From Bacillus sp. FJAT-49711 (GTDB taxonomy: Bacteria; Bacillota; Bacilli; Bacillales; Bacillaceae_C), in the NCBI RefSeq assembly GCF_018343715.1, contig NZ_JAGYPL010000002.1, forward strand, positions 1,022,334-1,086,333: a DNA stretch of 64,000 nucleotides, written 5' to 3'. Under the pieces are notes generated by a model, which saw only the letters and a list, made by a program, of their open reading frames with translations, searched no databases and had not been told where the DNA came from. Positions 35,271-44,494 of the stretch are shown in pieces (position 1 is the stretch's first letter; each line of letters opens with the position of its first letter). The translations under genes were made by a program, and so were the position numbers.

Positions 35271-37178
35271 ATGATTACGAAGCAGTTGAAAAAGTATAAG
35301 CCGATTTCATTTACTGATGTTGTGATTGATGATTTGTTTTGGGCAAAAAGGTTAGAGGTTAATCGAGAACAGACGATTCCGTTTCAGTATGAGCAGTGTA
35401 AGAATACTGGGAGAATTGATGCTTTTCGGCTTGATTGGAAGCCGGGAATGGAGCCTATGCCGCATATTTTCTGGGAGTCAGATGTTGCGAAGTGGATTGA
35501 AGCGGCAAGTTATAGCTTGGCGACTCATCCTGATGAACAGCTTGATGCACTATTGGATGAAGTAATTCATTTAATTGCAGGAGCACAGCAACCAGATGGA
35601 TATCTAAATATATATTTTACAGTTGTAGAGCCTGAGAAAAGGTGGAAGGATTTGCGTGATGCTCATGAATTGTACTGCGCTGGTCATTTGATTGAAGCCG
35701 GAATTGCCCACTTTAAAGCAACGGGGAAGAGGAAGCTATTTGAGGTCGTATGCAAGTATGCAGATTATATAGATACCGTTTTTGGATCGGAAGAGGGAAA
35801 AAAGAGAGGATATTGCGGGCATCAGGAAATAGAATTGGCTTTAGTTAAGTTATACAGAGTAACAAATGATGAAAAGTATTTACGTTTAAGTCAGTACTTT
35901 ATAGAAGAAAGAGGGAAACAGCCTCATTATTTTGATTTAGAGAAAAAAGAGAATCCTGGCCAGTTTGATTCATTCATGAATCGACTTCCAGATAAGAATG
36001 CCTACAATCAGTCACATAAACCAGTAAGGGAACAAAGTGAAGTTGTTGGTCACGCTGTAAGAGCACTATATATGTATTCTGCAATGGCTGATCTTGCAGG
36101 GGAGCTCGGAGATGAAAGCCTTCTTCAAGCAAGTGAGCGATTATGGGATAACCTTCATAATAAAAATATGTATATTACGGGGGGAATTGGATCAACACGT
36201 GCTAATGAAGGGTTTACTTATGATTATGATTTGCCGAATGAAACGGCATATGGTGAAACTTGCGCAGCCGTTGCAGTTGTTTTCTGGAATCATCGTCTTT
36301 TACAGCTTGATTGCGATGCTAAATATACCGACGCTATGGAGCGTGCATTATATAATGGAGTGATCAGTGGGATTTCCTTGGATGGGAAGAAATTCTATTA
36401 TGAAAATCCGTTAGCTAGTCTTGGAAATGTTCATAGAAAGGATTGGTTTGGTTGTGCTTGCTGCCCTCCTAATGTTTCTAGATTACTAGCTTCCTTGGGG
36501 GAGTATATTTATTCCCAAAGCGACCATGAAATAGCCACCCATTTGTATGTGCAAGGTAGTGGGAATTTTAATATTAAGAATCAAAAGGTTATTCTACATC
36601 AAAAGACAAATTATCCTTGGGATGGGGATATTACTATTAATTTTGAGCTTAGTAAGCCTCTTGTATTTAGCCTAAAACTTAGAATTCCAGAGTGGTGTAA
36701 AGACGCCCAAATAGAAATAAATCGAGAGAAAATTGAGATGACGGATAAGCTTCTAAATGGGTACTTAACCATTGAAAAAGAATGGTCCACCGATGATACA
36801 GTAAAGCTAATATTACCCATGCCTGCTCAACGTTATTATTCAAATCCAAAAGTACGTCAAAATATTAATCATGTTGCAATACAAAGAGGGCCAATTGTAT
36901 ATTGCTTGGAATCTATTGATAATATTGAATCACTACAAAAAATAGGTATATGTAAAGACGGTAAATTTGATGAAGATTTCATTCCTAGCCTTCTTGACGG
37001 AGTCGTTAAAATCTCTGGTGAAGGCATAGTACTAGATGACAGCGGTTGGGATAACAAACTTTATATAGCCGATAAACCAAATACTTCGCCATACAAATTC
37101 ACAGCCATTCCTTACTACGCCTGGGACAATCGCGAACCTGGAGAGATGCGAGTGTGGATCCCTGAAATGGGGAATTGA
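35271..37178 (+). CDS. GH127 beta-L-arabinofuranosidase
   Basis: This intracellular retaining glycosidase of 635 residues closely follows the HypBA1 pattern. It has Glu313 (ANEGFTYDYD, the acid/base position) and the zinc-thiolate site Glu329-x-Cys331 (YGETCAAVA) with Cys397-Cys398 (CACCPPNV), Cys397 being the expected nucleophile. The C-terminal beta-sandwich contains the family motif QRGPIVYCLE. A GGGAGG ribosome site precedes ATG 35271. It would remove beta-1,2-linked L-arabinofuranose from oligosaccharides taken up by the upstream transporter. It lies between repeat copies 7 and 8, with a G-rich start and an A/C-rich end. Confidence 0.9.
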   Translation: MITKQLKKYKPISFTDVVIDDLFWAKRLEVNREQTIPFQYEQCKNTGRIDAFRLDWKPGMEPMPHIFWESDVAKWIEAASYSLATHPDEQLDALLDEVIHLIAGAQQPDGYLNIYFTVVEPEKRWKDLRDAHELYCAGHLIEAGIAHFKATGKRKLFEVVCKYADYIDTVFGSEEGKKRGYCGHQEIELALVKLYRVTNDEKYLRLSQYFIEERGKQPHYFDLEKKENPGQFDSFMNRLPDKNAYNQSHKPVREQSEVVGHAVRALYMYSAMADLAGELGDESLLQASERLWDNLHNKNMYITGGIGSTRANEGFTYDYDLPNETAYGETCAAVAVVFWNHRLLQLDCDAKYTDAMERALYNGVISGISLDGKKFYYENPLASLGNVHRKDWFGCACCPPNVSRLLASLGEYIYSQSDHEIATHLYVQGSGNFNIKNQKVILHQKTNYPWDGDITINFELSKPLVFSLKLRIPEWCKDAQIEINREKIEMTDKLLNGYLTIEKEWSTDDTVKLILPMPAQRYYSNPKVRQNINHVAIQRGPIVYCLESIDNIESLQKIGICKDGKFDEDFIPSLLDGVVKISGEGIVLDDSGWDNKLYIADKPNTSPYKFTAIPYYAWDNREPGEMRVWIPEMGN

Positions 37179-37188
37179 ACGAGTACAA

Positions 37189-37254
37189 TTGTGTGAGTGC
37201 CAGGCACCCAAACAACTCTGGAACTATTCTGAATTGTTCGGGTGCCTGGCACTC
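37189..37254. repeat. Dispersed palindrome, copy 8 (two-palindrome unit)
   Basis: It matches copies 2 and 5 almost base for base: GTGAGTGCCAGGCACCCAAA, spacer CTCTGGAACTATTCTGAA, then GTTCGGGTGCCTGGCACTC. The DNA just to its right is the most G/T-biased stretch in the window. Confidence 0.92.
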
Positions 37255-37324
37255 TTGTTTTAAATATTGTATATTTAGAGTATCGAAATATTGTAGAGTC
37301 AAATGGACATCTTAGAAAATACAT

Positions 37325-39037
37325 ATGGGAAGAGGTTGGGAAGTGGGGAGTTTGTTTAGTTTTAGGAGTTTGAGGGCGAAGGTTTTGGTTGGGTTTTCGC
37401 TTGTTATTTTGTTGTTTGTTGCTTTTGGGTTGTATAATTTTATTTCTGTTAAGAATGTGAATCAAGATACTGAGGATATCCTGGATAAAGAGTTGCAGAT
37501 TTTAATGATTGATCATGAATTGGCAGCCAATGTTGATAAGCGGGTATCGGCTTTACGGGGATTTTTGTTATTTGAAGATGGGAAATATCGAAGTCAGTTT
37601 GAAGAGTTATCTAAAAAAGCGATCGTAGATGAAAAGAAGGCGATAGATTTAGGTGCTTCTGAGGAATTTCAACAGCTTGTCCAGCGTTCGATTGCTTGGC
37701 GAAAAGACATTGAAACGAATGTTTTTGCTATGTATGATAAAGGACAAAAAACGTTGGCAAACCGTAACCATGCGGCATCCACTCAAGAAGCAGAGGATAT
37801 CATCATGGAATATGAAAAAATTGCTTCGGACAGGGAAGAAATCATTCATCAAAAAGGCGATAACATCATATCGAATGGAGAAAAAACGGTATATATTGTA
37901 TCCATTTTTATCATATTAGTGATTGCCGTTAGCATTGCTGCAGCGCTTATTACTTCTAGCCTAGTCACTCGTCCGATTAAGAAAGTAATGGAGCGGATGA
38001 AGGTTATTGCAAGTGGGGATCTAAGTCAGGATTCTCTGCATATTTCATCAAGGGATGAGATTGCGCAATTAGTTGATACGACAAATGAAATGAATGACAA
38101 AATACGTGAATTGATCAGTGAAATCAACGTTGTTACTGGAACGATTTCGAGTCACAGTGAAGAATTAACGCAATCTGCGAACGAGGTGAACTCAGGTTCG
38201 GAACAAATCGCAGGGACGATGCAAGAATTGGCAGTAGGAACCGAGTCGCAAGCTACCATTGCAGGTGAGTTGGCTGAACGAATGGCTTCATTCTCTACTA
38301 TCGTTCAAGAAGCGAATGATAATGGCGATCGAATTTTAAAAGTTTCTACTAATGTATTAGAAATGACCGATGAAGGCAGTCGCTTAATGGAAACTTCAAG
38401 CGAGCAAATGGGTAAGATTGATCAAATCGTTCAAGATGCTGTTCAAAAGGTGAAAGGGCTGGACGAGAAATCGCAGGAAATATCTAAATTAGTTGCGGTT
38501 ATTCAAGAAATTGCTGATCAAACGAATTTACTTGCACTAAACGCAGCAATTGAAGCAGCAAGAGCAGGTGAGCAAGGTCGTGGTTTTGCGGTAGTCGCGG
38601 ATGAAGTAAGGAAACTCGCAGAACAAGTATCCAATTCGGTAACGGATATAACTGGAATTGTTTCCGGCATCCAAAATGAGTCTAGCATCGTAACGGATTC
38701 ACTGGAGATGGGCTATAAAGAGGTGGCTCAAGGAACGAGTCAAATCGAAACGACGAGAGAAACCTTTAATGAAATCAGTACATCTGTAAAAGAAATGGCG
38801 AATACGATTAAAACCGTATCTGATATAATCTTAAAAATTTCTTCCAACAGCGAAAAAATGCAAGAATCTATTACGGAAATTGCAGCGATCTCTGAAGAAT
38901 CTGCTGCAGGAGTAGAAGAAACATCGGCTTCATCTGAACAAATAAGCAGTTCAATGGAAGAAGTAGCAAATAATTCGACCGATCTTGCTAAATTAGCTGA
39001 GAATTTAAATGGATTAATTCATAGGTTTAAACTTTAA
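37325..39037 (+). CDS. Methyl-accepting chemotaxis protein
   Basis: This transmembrane chemoreceptor of up to 570 residues has TM1 at about 16-34, a four-helix-bundle sensor domain at about 35-185, TM2 at about 188-210, a HAMP domain at about 210-263 and a cytoplasmic coiled-coil signalling domain to the end. The hairpin tip is intact ([20 protein letters not shown] near 396-415, then [15 protein letters not shown]). It signals through CheW/CheA. The start is unsure: GTG 37343 has AGAGG eight bases upstream and is better placed than ATG 37325. Its first 120 bases hold only a few C. It may sense sugars, but nothing in the sequence shows the ligand. Confidence 0.9.
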   Translation: MGRGWEVGSLFSFRSLRAKVLVGFSLVILLFVAFGLYNFISVKNVNQDTEDILDKELQILMIDHELAANVDKRVSALRGFLLFEDGKYRSQFEELSKKAIVDEKKAIDLGASEEFQQLVQRSIAWRKDIETNVFAMYDKGQKTLANRNHAASTQEAEDIIMEYEKIASDREEIIHQKGDNIISNGEKTVYIVSIFIILVIAVSIAAALITSSLVTRPIKKVMERMKVIASGDLSQDSLHISSRDEIAQLVDTTNEMNDKIRELISEINVVTGTISSHSEELTQSANEVNSGSEQIAGTMQELAVGTESQATIAGELAERMASFSTIVQEANDNGDRILKVSTNVLEMTDEGSRLMETSSEQMGKIDQIVQDAVQKVKGLDEKSQEISKLVAVIQEIADQTNLLALNAAIEAARAGEQGRGFAVVADEVRKLAEQVSNSVTDITGIVSGIQNESSIVTDSLEMGYKEVAQGTSQIETTRETFNEISTSVKEMANTIKTVSDIILKISSNSEKMQESITEIAAISEESAAGVEETSASSEQISSSMEEVANNSTDLAKLAENLNGLIHRFKL

Positions 39038-39052
39038 TATATAAGCTGAAAG

Positions 39053-39089
39053 AAATGCACCCATTTTTTATTGATGGGTGCATTTTTTT
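39053..39089 (+). terminator. Strong terminator of the chemoreceptor gene
   Basis: AAATGCACCCAT pairs with ATGGGTGCATTT and runs into TTTTTTT. Confidence 0.92.
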
Positions 39090-39481
39090 GAAGGATGAAT
39101 TTGCTTTTGAAGCTAGTAAAACCATAAGTTGAAAAAATTGAAATGAACCTCAAAAAATTTCCTCCCACAAAGACATATAAAATAGCCTATTTCGAACATT
39201 CAGTGTAAAATCTAAGATGCTGGCACTTTTTCGTAAAGAAGAAAATAACCCAAGCTAAGATGGAAAACTGCTGAACTGAAAAAAGGCAAATTTCAGGTTT
39301 TTTGTTTTGCCTGTTTGAGGATAAAGACATCGTCCAGTTCTACTTGATTAATAGATTAAAACATTAATTGAAGCGGCTTCATTCTCTTTTGCATGGAAAA
39401 GGGTCTTTTTTTTGTATTGAATTAGTTCATATTATAGGCGGTGCTCAGTAGCGGGAACACCATAGAAAAGGAAGCGTACAT
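39090..39481. other. Intergenic region upstream of the MFS gene
   Basis: About 390 bases without a gene. There is a weak hairpin (AAAAGGCAAA .. TTTTGCCT) near 39280-39315 and a T-rich tract near 39405. No convincing sigma-A hexamer pair with correct spacing was found for the MFS gene. Confidence 0.45.
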
Positions 39482-40645
39482 ATGAATCAGAAACCGTTAT
39501 TTCGGAATTTAAAGGGATTTTTATTTTTAGTTGGGGCGATGAATACTTTTGTAGTCAGCTATTTTCCACTTTATTTTAAGCATGTAGGATTAACTACTTC
39601 GGAAATTGGAATGTTTTTAGCGCTTGGAACATTTGCCGGTCTTATCGGGCAGCCGTTTTGGGGATTGATAAGCGATAAATACAAAACGGTAAAAAAGATT
39701 GTGATCGCGGTTGTCCTCGGGAGTGTGCTTGGTCTCGTATGGATTTTTCAGCTTTCCCATATTGCCTGGATTTTTGTTGCTGGCTCGTTCTTTTTTCTTT
39801 TTTATAATGCTCTTTTTCCCTTAACAGAAAACTTAACAAAACGGCTTGCGGACCAGAACGGAGTTTCTTTTGGCTCTATACGTTCATGGGCAGCCATCGG
39901 ATTTGCCTTAATTTCCCTAATGAGCGGATTTTTATTTGCCAAAATAGGAATTCAATACCTTGCTTATCCAATGATTTTTATTGGAGTTATTTTATTTTTG
40001 TTAAGCATGCGGTTGACAGATGCAAAAACGGGGACAGAAAAAATGGACTTTAAGCAGGTAGGAACCTTTTTTAAAAATCCAACCTTATTGCTCTTTTTCT
40101 TTATTGTTTCGTTTATTACTTTAACTCATCGTATGAATGACAGCTTTATCAGCTTGTATTTATTTGATATTGGCGGGGATGAGACACTTGTAGGTTGGTT
40201 GTGGTTTATTGGTGTATCGAGTGAGGCGATTATGTTTTTCACAGCGACACTTTGGTTTCGTCCCCAAAAACCAATCCACTATATCATCCTTGCTGGAATT
40301 CTATATATGGGTCGTTGGATCGCCATTGGCTTTATTACCAATCCTTATCTCCTCCTTACCGTCCAGGCATTGCATGGGGTTTGCTATGTCATTTTATTTA
40401 TGGGAGCGATTGAGTATTTGTATAAACGGCTTCCGGTAGAAATGCAAGCAACTGGCCATATGGCTTTCATGATTATTGTGTTTGGTGTGACAGGAATCAT
40501 TGGTTCCTTTGGAGGCGGGTTTATCTTTGATACGTATGGAGGCTCCACTCTATACTTTCTTATGGCTGCCTTTACTTTTATTGGCATCGTTGGCTTAGTT
40601 TATTTTAACGCAAAAAAGATACCTTCAGCTGTAATGGGTGAATGA
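39482..40645 (+). CDS. MFS transporter (MFS_1-like, sugar/nucleoside-type)
   Basis: This major facilitator of 387 residues has about twelve membrane helices. The loop 2-3 motif GLISDKYKTVKK matches the MFS signature G-x-x-x-D-x-x-x-x-(R/K), and the central loop carries LTDAKTGTEKMDF. It resembles the PF12832 group related to sugar/nucleoside importers such as LacY/NupG-like proteins. AAAAGGAAG lies before ATG 39482. It is monocistronic between two terminators, so its substrate is not fixed by context. Confidence 0.82.
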   Translation: MNQKPLFRNLKGFLFLVGAMNTFVVSYFPLYFKHVGLTTSEIGMFLALGTFAGLIGQPFWGLISDKYKTVKKIVIAVVLGSVLGLVWIFQLSHIAWIFVAGSFFFLFYNALFPLTENLTKRLADQNGVSFGSIRSWAAIGFALISLMSGFLFAKIGIQYLAYPMIFIGVILFLLSMRLTDAKTGTEKMDFKQVGTFFKNPTLLLFFFIVSFITLTHRMNDSFISLYLFDIGGDETLVGWLWFIGVSSEAIMFFTATLWFRPQKPIHYIILAGILYMGRWIAIGFITNPYLLLTVQALHGVCYVILFMGAIEYLYKRLPVEMQATGHMAFMIIVFGVTGIIGSFGGGFIFDTYGGSTLYFLMAAFTFIGIVGLVYFNAKKIPSAVMGE

Positions 40646-40655
40646 ATGGAAAGAA

Positions 40656-40691
40656 GGGGCTGACTTTGTACGTTAGTCAGTCCCGATTTTT
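40656..40691 (+). terminator. Terminator of the MFS gene
   Basis: GGGGCTGACT pairs with AGTCAGTCCC (one G-T pair), followed by GATTTTT, 10 bases after the stop codon. Confidence 0.8.
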
Positions 40692-40795
40692 GAATGTTGT
40701 AGGAGTAGAACAAACAGCATATATAAGCAATTTTTTAGAAAAAGTCGTGAATGTAAATGCTATTCATAAATTTAAATTATAGATTTACTTACTGA

Positions 40796-40835
40796 AAAAT
40801 GTCCCGATATTTAAAGTTCGGGTACATTTTTTTTT
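40796..40835 (+). terminator. Second strong terminator with no gene before it
   Basis: AAAATGTCCCGA pairs with TCGGGTACATTTT (one bulge) and is followed by nine T. The 100 bases between this and the MFS terminator contain no open frame, so it may end a small RNA or act as a back-up terminator. Confidence 0.75.
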
Positions 40836-40924
40836 ATGTAAAGATGTCACGAAATAATGATTGTTAAAGGATATTATTAATCAACATAGAATTTCTATAT
40901 AAAAGGCTAGTTTTTCATTTGAAT

Positions 40925-40938
40925 GGAAAGCGCTTTAA
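40925..40938. promoter_or_regulatory. cre-like site upstream of the oxidoreductase/amino-sugar operon
   Basis: GGAAAGCGCTTTAA contains the perfect core AAAGCGCTTT and matches the cre consensus at 12 of 14 positions on either strand. It ends 23 bases before the preferred start codon of the first gene. Confidence 0.5.
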
Positions 40939-40961
40939 TTTATTTTGAAGGAGTGGGCTAT

Positions 40962-41987
40962 ATGCCAAATAAAATGAAATTTGCCATTGTTGGAGCGGGT
41001 GTTATTGCTCCTTTTCATGCAAAGGCCATCAGTGCGAACAGTAATGCTGATTTAGTCGCTATTTGTGATACTGAAATTGAGAAGGCGGAAAAGCTGGCTA
41101 GTGAATTCGGAGTGTCAAAAACGTATATTGATTATGAAGATATGTTTAAAAAAGAAGAGATTGATATTGTATCCGTCTGTGTTCCGAGCGGGCTGCATGC
41201 GGAAATAACGATTGCGGCTGCAAAAGCAGGGATCCATGTACTATGTGAGAAACCGCTGGATATTACACGAGAAAATATGAGTGAAATGATAGAAGTTTGT
41301 AAAAACAATAAGGTGAAGTTAGGTTGCGTTTACCAAAGAAGGACGCTGGATGCGGCGGTTATTACTCGGAAAGCCATTCAAGACGGGAAACTAGGAAAGC
41401 TTGTCCTCGGGGATGCTTACTTAAAATATTATCGCAGTCCGGAATACTATGAGAGTGCTGGATGGAGAGGAACTTGGGAGTTGGATGGCGGCGGAGCTCT
41501 AATGAATCAAGGGGTGCACGGGATTGACCTTATTCAATGGATGGTCGGGGATGTTGAGTCTGTTTTCGCTTATACAGCTCCTTTAGTCCGAAATATTGAA
41601 GTCGAGGATACTGCAGTAATTACGGTCAAATATAAAAATGGAGCGTTTGGAGTTATTCAAGGGACAACTTCTGTTTATCCTGGACAGGAGACGAGGTTTG
41701 AAATACACGGGGAACATGGTTCGATCATTTTTGCGGATAGTGGTTTTAAAGAATGGAAGTTTCTTAATGGTGATGAAACGATTCCTAAAGTTGGAAATAA
41801 TGAAGGTGGAGGCAGTGATCCAAAGGCCATTTCAGATGAGGGGCATTATCTTTTTGTTGAAGATATCATTCAGGCCGTTCGGGAGGATCGTGAACCACTT
41901 GTCCCTGGTGAGGAAGCACGAAAAGCGGTTGATTTAATCTTAGCGATCTATGAATCTTCGAAGACTGGAAAAGAAGTAAAAGTGTGA
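40962..41987 (+). CDS. Gfo/Idh/MocA-family oxidoreductase
   Basis: This NAD(P)-dependent sugar dehydrogenase has 341 residues. The Rossmann motif is FAIVGAGVIAPFHA (7-20), the family lysine lies in CEKPL (Lys97), and GVHGIDLIQW holds the catalytic His region. ATG 40962 has an AAGGAG ribosome site eight bases upstream; the longer frame from 40923 overlaps a cre-like palindrome and is unlikely. It opens an operon with a second oxidoreductase, an isomerase-like protein, NagB and NagA homologues, spaced a few bases apart. It may oxidise a hexose or glycoside, perhaps at C3. Confidence 0.87.
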   Translation: MPNKMKFAIVGAGVIAPFHAKAISANSNADLVAICDTEIEKAEKLASEFGVSKTYIDYEDMFKKEEIDIVSVCVPSGLHAEITIAAAKAGIHVLCEKPLDITRENMSEMIEVCKNNKVKLGCVYQRRTLDAAVITRKAIQDGKLGKLVLGDAYLKYYRSPEYYESAGWRGTWELDGGGALMNQGVHGIDLIQWMVGDVESVFAYTAPLVRNIEVEDTAVITVKYKNGAFGVIQGTTSVYPGQETRFEIHGEHGSIIFADSGFKEWKFLNGDETIPKVGNNEGGGSDPKAISDEGHYLFVEDIIQAVREDREPLVPGEEARKAVDLILAIYESSKTGKEVKV

Positions 41988-42002
41988 AGGGAGATGGAGA
42001 CG

Positions 42003-42875
42003 ATGATAAAAATTGGAATGATCGGACTGGATACGTCACACGTGATCGCCTTTACAAAGCTGTTAAATGAGCGTCAAGTTCTTGGAGGGGAAATTATCGC
42101 CGCGTTTCCAGGCGGGTCTAAAAATATGGAATTTAGTTCCTTACGAGTGGAGGGGTTTACAAAGGAGATTCGTGAACAGGGCATTAAAATTGTTCAATCT
42201 CTTGAAGATGTGGCAGAAGTTTGTGATGCGATTTTGTTAGAGTCTGTAGATGGTCGGGTCCATTTGGAACAATTTAGTAAAATTGCCGCGTTTCGTAAGC
42301 CGACTTTTATTGATAAACCGTTTGCAACGACTTCAGAGGATGCGAGAGAAATTTTTCGTTTAAGTGAGCAATTCGGGACGCCTGTGATGAGTTGTTCTGC
42401 GCTTAGATATTCGGAAGGATTAACGGATGCCCTTAATCATGACGGCGCCGTTTATGGGGTGGACTGTTTTGGACCGCTTGCGATGGAACCTACTCACGGA
42501 TTATTTTGGTATGGAATTCATACGGTAGAAATGCTTTACAGGATGTTAGGACCTGGATGCGAAAAAGTCACCGTGACGAAAAATGATAATCATGATCTCA
42601 TAGTTGGAGAATGGAAAGATGGGCGAATTGGTAGTGTACGTGGAAATCGAAAAGGCAATTCTTCATTTGGTGCCTTGATTCACCGTGAAAAAGGAACACA
42701 ATACGTAGATATTAATGCCGATAAAAAACCATATTATGCGTCTTTATTAGAAGAGATCATTCAATTTTTCAAAACTGGCAAATCTCCCATTAACGACTGG
42801 GAAACATTAGAGATTACTAGGTTTTTGGAAGCGGCAAACGAAAGTCGTGAAACGGGATTAATGGTGAGATTATAA
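42003..42875 (+). CDS. Gfo/Idh/MocA-like oxidoreductase, divergent
   Basis: This 290-residue Rossmann-fold protein has GMIGLDTSHVIAF in place of the usual Gly-x-Gly-x-x-(G/A) loop. DKPF replaces the family EKP while keeping the lysine, and HGLFWYGIHTVEML occupies the catalytic His region. ATG 42003 lies nine bases after AAGGGAG, whereas ATG 41994 directly abuts it. Such short, divergent family members often pair with a canonical one. The 4-gene spacing shows cotranscription with its neighbours. Substrate unknown. Confidence 0.8.
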   Translation: MIKIGMIGLDTSHVIAFTKLLNERQVLGGEIIAAFPGGSKNMEFSSLRVEGFTKEIREQGIKIVQSLEDVAEVCDAILLESVDGRVHLEQFSKIAAFRKPTFIDKPFATTSEDAREIFRLSEQFGTPVMSCSALRYSEGLTDALNHDGAVYGVDCFGPLAMEPTHGLFWYGIHTVEMLYRMLGPGCEKVTVTKNDNHDLIVGEWKDGRIGSVRGNRKGNSSFGALIHREKGTQYVDINADKKPYYASLLEEIIQFFKTGKSPINDWETLEITRFLEAANESRETGLMVRL

Positions 42876-42887
42876 GGAGTGAGCAAT

Positions 42888-43724
42888 TTGATTTTTGAAA
42901 GATTAGGAGTTTTAACGGATGAGGTATCCCAGGATATTACGGAAGCATTGGACTGGGCGGAAAGCAATGGGTTAAGGCATGTCGAAATTCGGATGGTAGA
43001 TGGGAAAAATATCGTTGATTTTACGGATCAGGAATTGGAACTATTGCTTTTTGAAGTTGAAAAAAGAGGATTGTTTGTTTCGGCAATCGCTTCACCTATT
43101 TTTAAATGTGCCCTCGATCCTTCAAGAGCTGTGGCTTCAGGGGATACATTTGGGCAACAAGAGGAGAGTGTGGAACGTCACTTTTTAAAGTTAGAAAGAG
43201 TAATAGAGATTTGTAAGAAATTAAATGCAAATAAAATTAGAATTTTTTCCTTTTGGAGGGAGGAAGATCCCTTTGCATACGAGGAAGAGATCATCGGTTA
43301 CTTAAAGAAGGCTGCTAGTACAGCGGCTAAACATGATATTTTGCTTTTACTCGAAAACGAAAACTCTTGCAATGGCGGCTATGCCTCTGAAGTTGCTCAT
43401 ATCGTTCGACATGTAGATTCACCGAACTTAAAGGTACTATGGGACCCGGGGAATGAAGTATACGGAGGCCGTCCTGCGTTTCCGGAAGGATACGAAAAAG
43501 TAAGAGGGTTTATTGGCCACGTTCATTTGAAAGACGCTTTTGCTAATAAATGTGTTCCAATCGGTGAGGGAATGGTGCCTTTTTCCCATCAGCTTCAAGC
43601 ACTTAAAAATGATGGCTACGAAGGCCTTTTTACAATTGAAACACATTATATACCAGATGGTGGAACAGCAAAAGCTGGGACTGAAATGACATTGGAAGGC
43701 TTGAGAAAAATATTGAGAGGGTAG
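42888..43724 (+). CDS. Sugar phosphate isomerase/epimerase-like TIM barrel protein
   Basis: This xylose-isomerase-like TIM barrel has about 278 residues. Metal-ligand motifs are LLLENENS (Glu), LWDPGNE (Asp), GHVHLKDA (His) and FTIETHY (Glu). TTG 42888 lies eight bases after AAGGAG; GTG 42879 overlaps the ribosome site. The enzyme directly follows two Gfo/Idh/MocA oxidoreductases, the same partnership seen in oxidative deglycosylation systems in which an isomerase-like protein cleaves a 3-keto-glycoside. That role is inference from context. Confidence 0.82.
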   Translation: MIFERLGVLTDEVSQDITEALDWAESNGLRHVEIRMVDGKNIVDFTDQELELLLFEVEKRGLFVSAIASPIFKCALDPSRAVASGDTFGQQEESVERHFLKLERVIEICKKLNANKIRIFSFWREEDPFAYEEEIIGYLKKAASTAAKHDILLLLENENSCNGGYASEVAHIVRHVDSPNLKVLWDPGNEVYGGRPAFPEGYEKVRGFIGHVHLKDAFANKCVPIGEGMVPFSHQLQALKNDGYEGLFTIETHYIPDGGTAKAGTEMTLEGLRKILRG

Positions 43725-43732
43725 GATGAACA

Positions 43733-44494
43733 ATGAGCATAGCTGTGGAACAAATTGAGAATTTAGTTGTCCAGGTGTACGAGACACGGGTGGATTTAGG
43801 GAAAGCAGCTGCGGCACAGGTTTCGAAAAAGCTAAAGGAACTTTTGGAAAATCAGGATACGGTTAGAATGATCTTTGCAGCAGCTCCTTCACAAAGTGAA
43901 TTTTTTGATACGTTAAAGAAGGATGCGAGCATCGATTGGACCAGAGTCATTGCGTTCCATATGGACGAATATATTGGACTAGAGCCTGACGCGCCGCAAC
44001 GTTTTGGTGAATTTTTGAAAAGTCATCTGTTTGATGAAGTGAGACCTGGAAAGGTGCATCTAATGGATAGCTCGGGGAATGTGGAGGGTGAACTTTCACG
44101 CTATGGGAATCTAATCAAGGAAGAATCAATCGATATTGTTTGCTTAGGGATTGGAGAAAATGGCCATCTCGCTTTTAATGATCCTCCTGTCGCTGATTTT
44201 GACGATCCAGAAGTAATTAAAGTTGTGGAATTGGATGAGGTTTGCCGTCAGCAACAAGTAAATGATGGCTGTTTTTCAAGTATTGAAGAAGTGCCGACTC
44301 GTGCAATTACGTTAACGATCCCAACATTGATGTCGGGCCACCATTTATTTTGCATGGTTCCTGGCCCTACAAAAAGGCAGGCTGTGAGAGGAGTTTTGCA
44401 AGGTCCGATCTCAACAGAAAATCCTGCTACCATCTTACGCCGTCATTCAAACTGTATTCTTTATTTGGATAGGGATTCTTATGGTGCATTATGA
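43733..44494 (+). CDS. Glucosamine-6-phosphate deaminase-like protein (NagB family)
   Basis: This 253-residue NagB/6-phosphogluconolactonase-fold protein has FHMDEYIGL (Asp78-Glu79) and GENGHLAFNDPP with His145. The position usually held by the catalytic glutamate (NEP) is Asp150 here (NDP), so substrate or rate may differ from GlcN-6-P deaminase. A second, more canonical NagB lies at 47783. It overlaps nagA by four bases (ATGA), which indicates coupled expression. Galactosamine-6-phosphate or another amino-sugar phosphate is a possible substrate. Confidence 0.82.
   Translation: MSIAVEQIENLVVQVYETRVDLGKAAAAQVSKKLKELLENQDTVRMIFAAAPSQSEFFDTLKKDASIDWTRVIAFHMDEYIGLEPDAPQRFGEFLKSHLFDEVRPGKVHLMDSSGNVEGELSRYGNLIKEESIDIVCLGIGENGHLAFNDPPVADFDDPEVIKVVELDEVCRQQQVNDGCFSSIEEVPTRAITLTIPTLMSGHHLFCMVPGPTKRQAVRGVLQGPISTENPATILRRHSNCILYLDRDSYGAL

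Noticed and set aside
37189..39037. Diversity-generating retroelement as the source of the biased composition
   Set aside because: No reverse transcriptase, template repeat or variable-repeat pair is seen, and the bias affects both sides of the palindromes and non-coding DNA.
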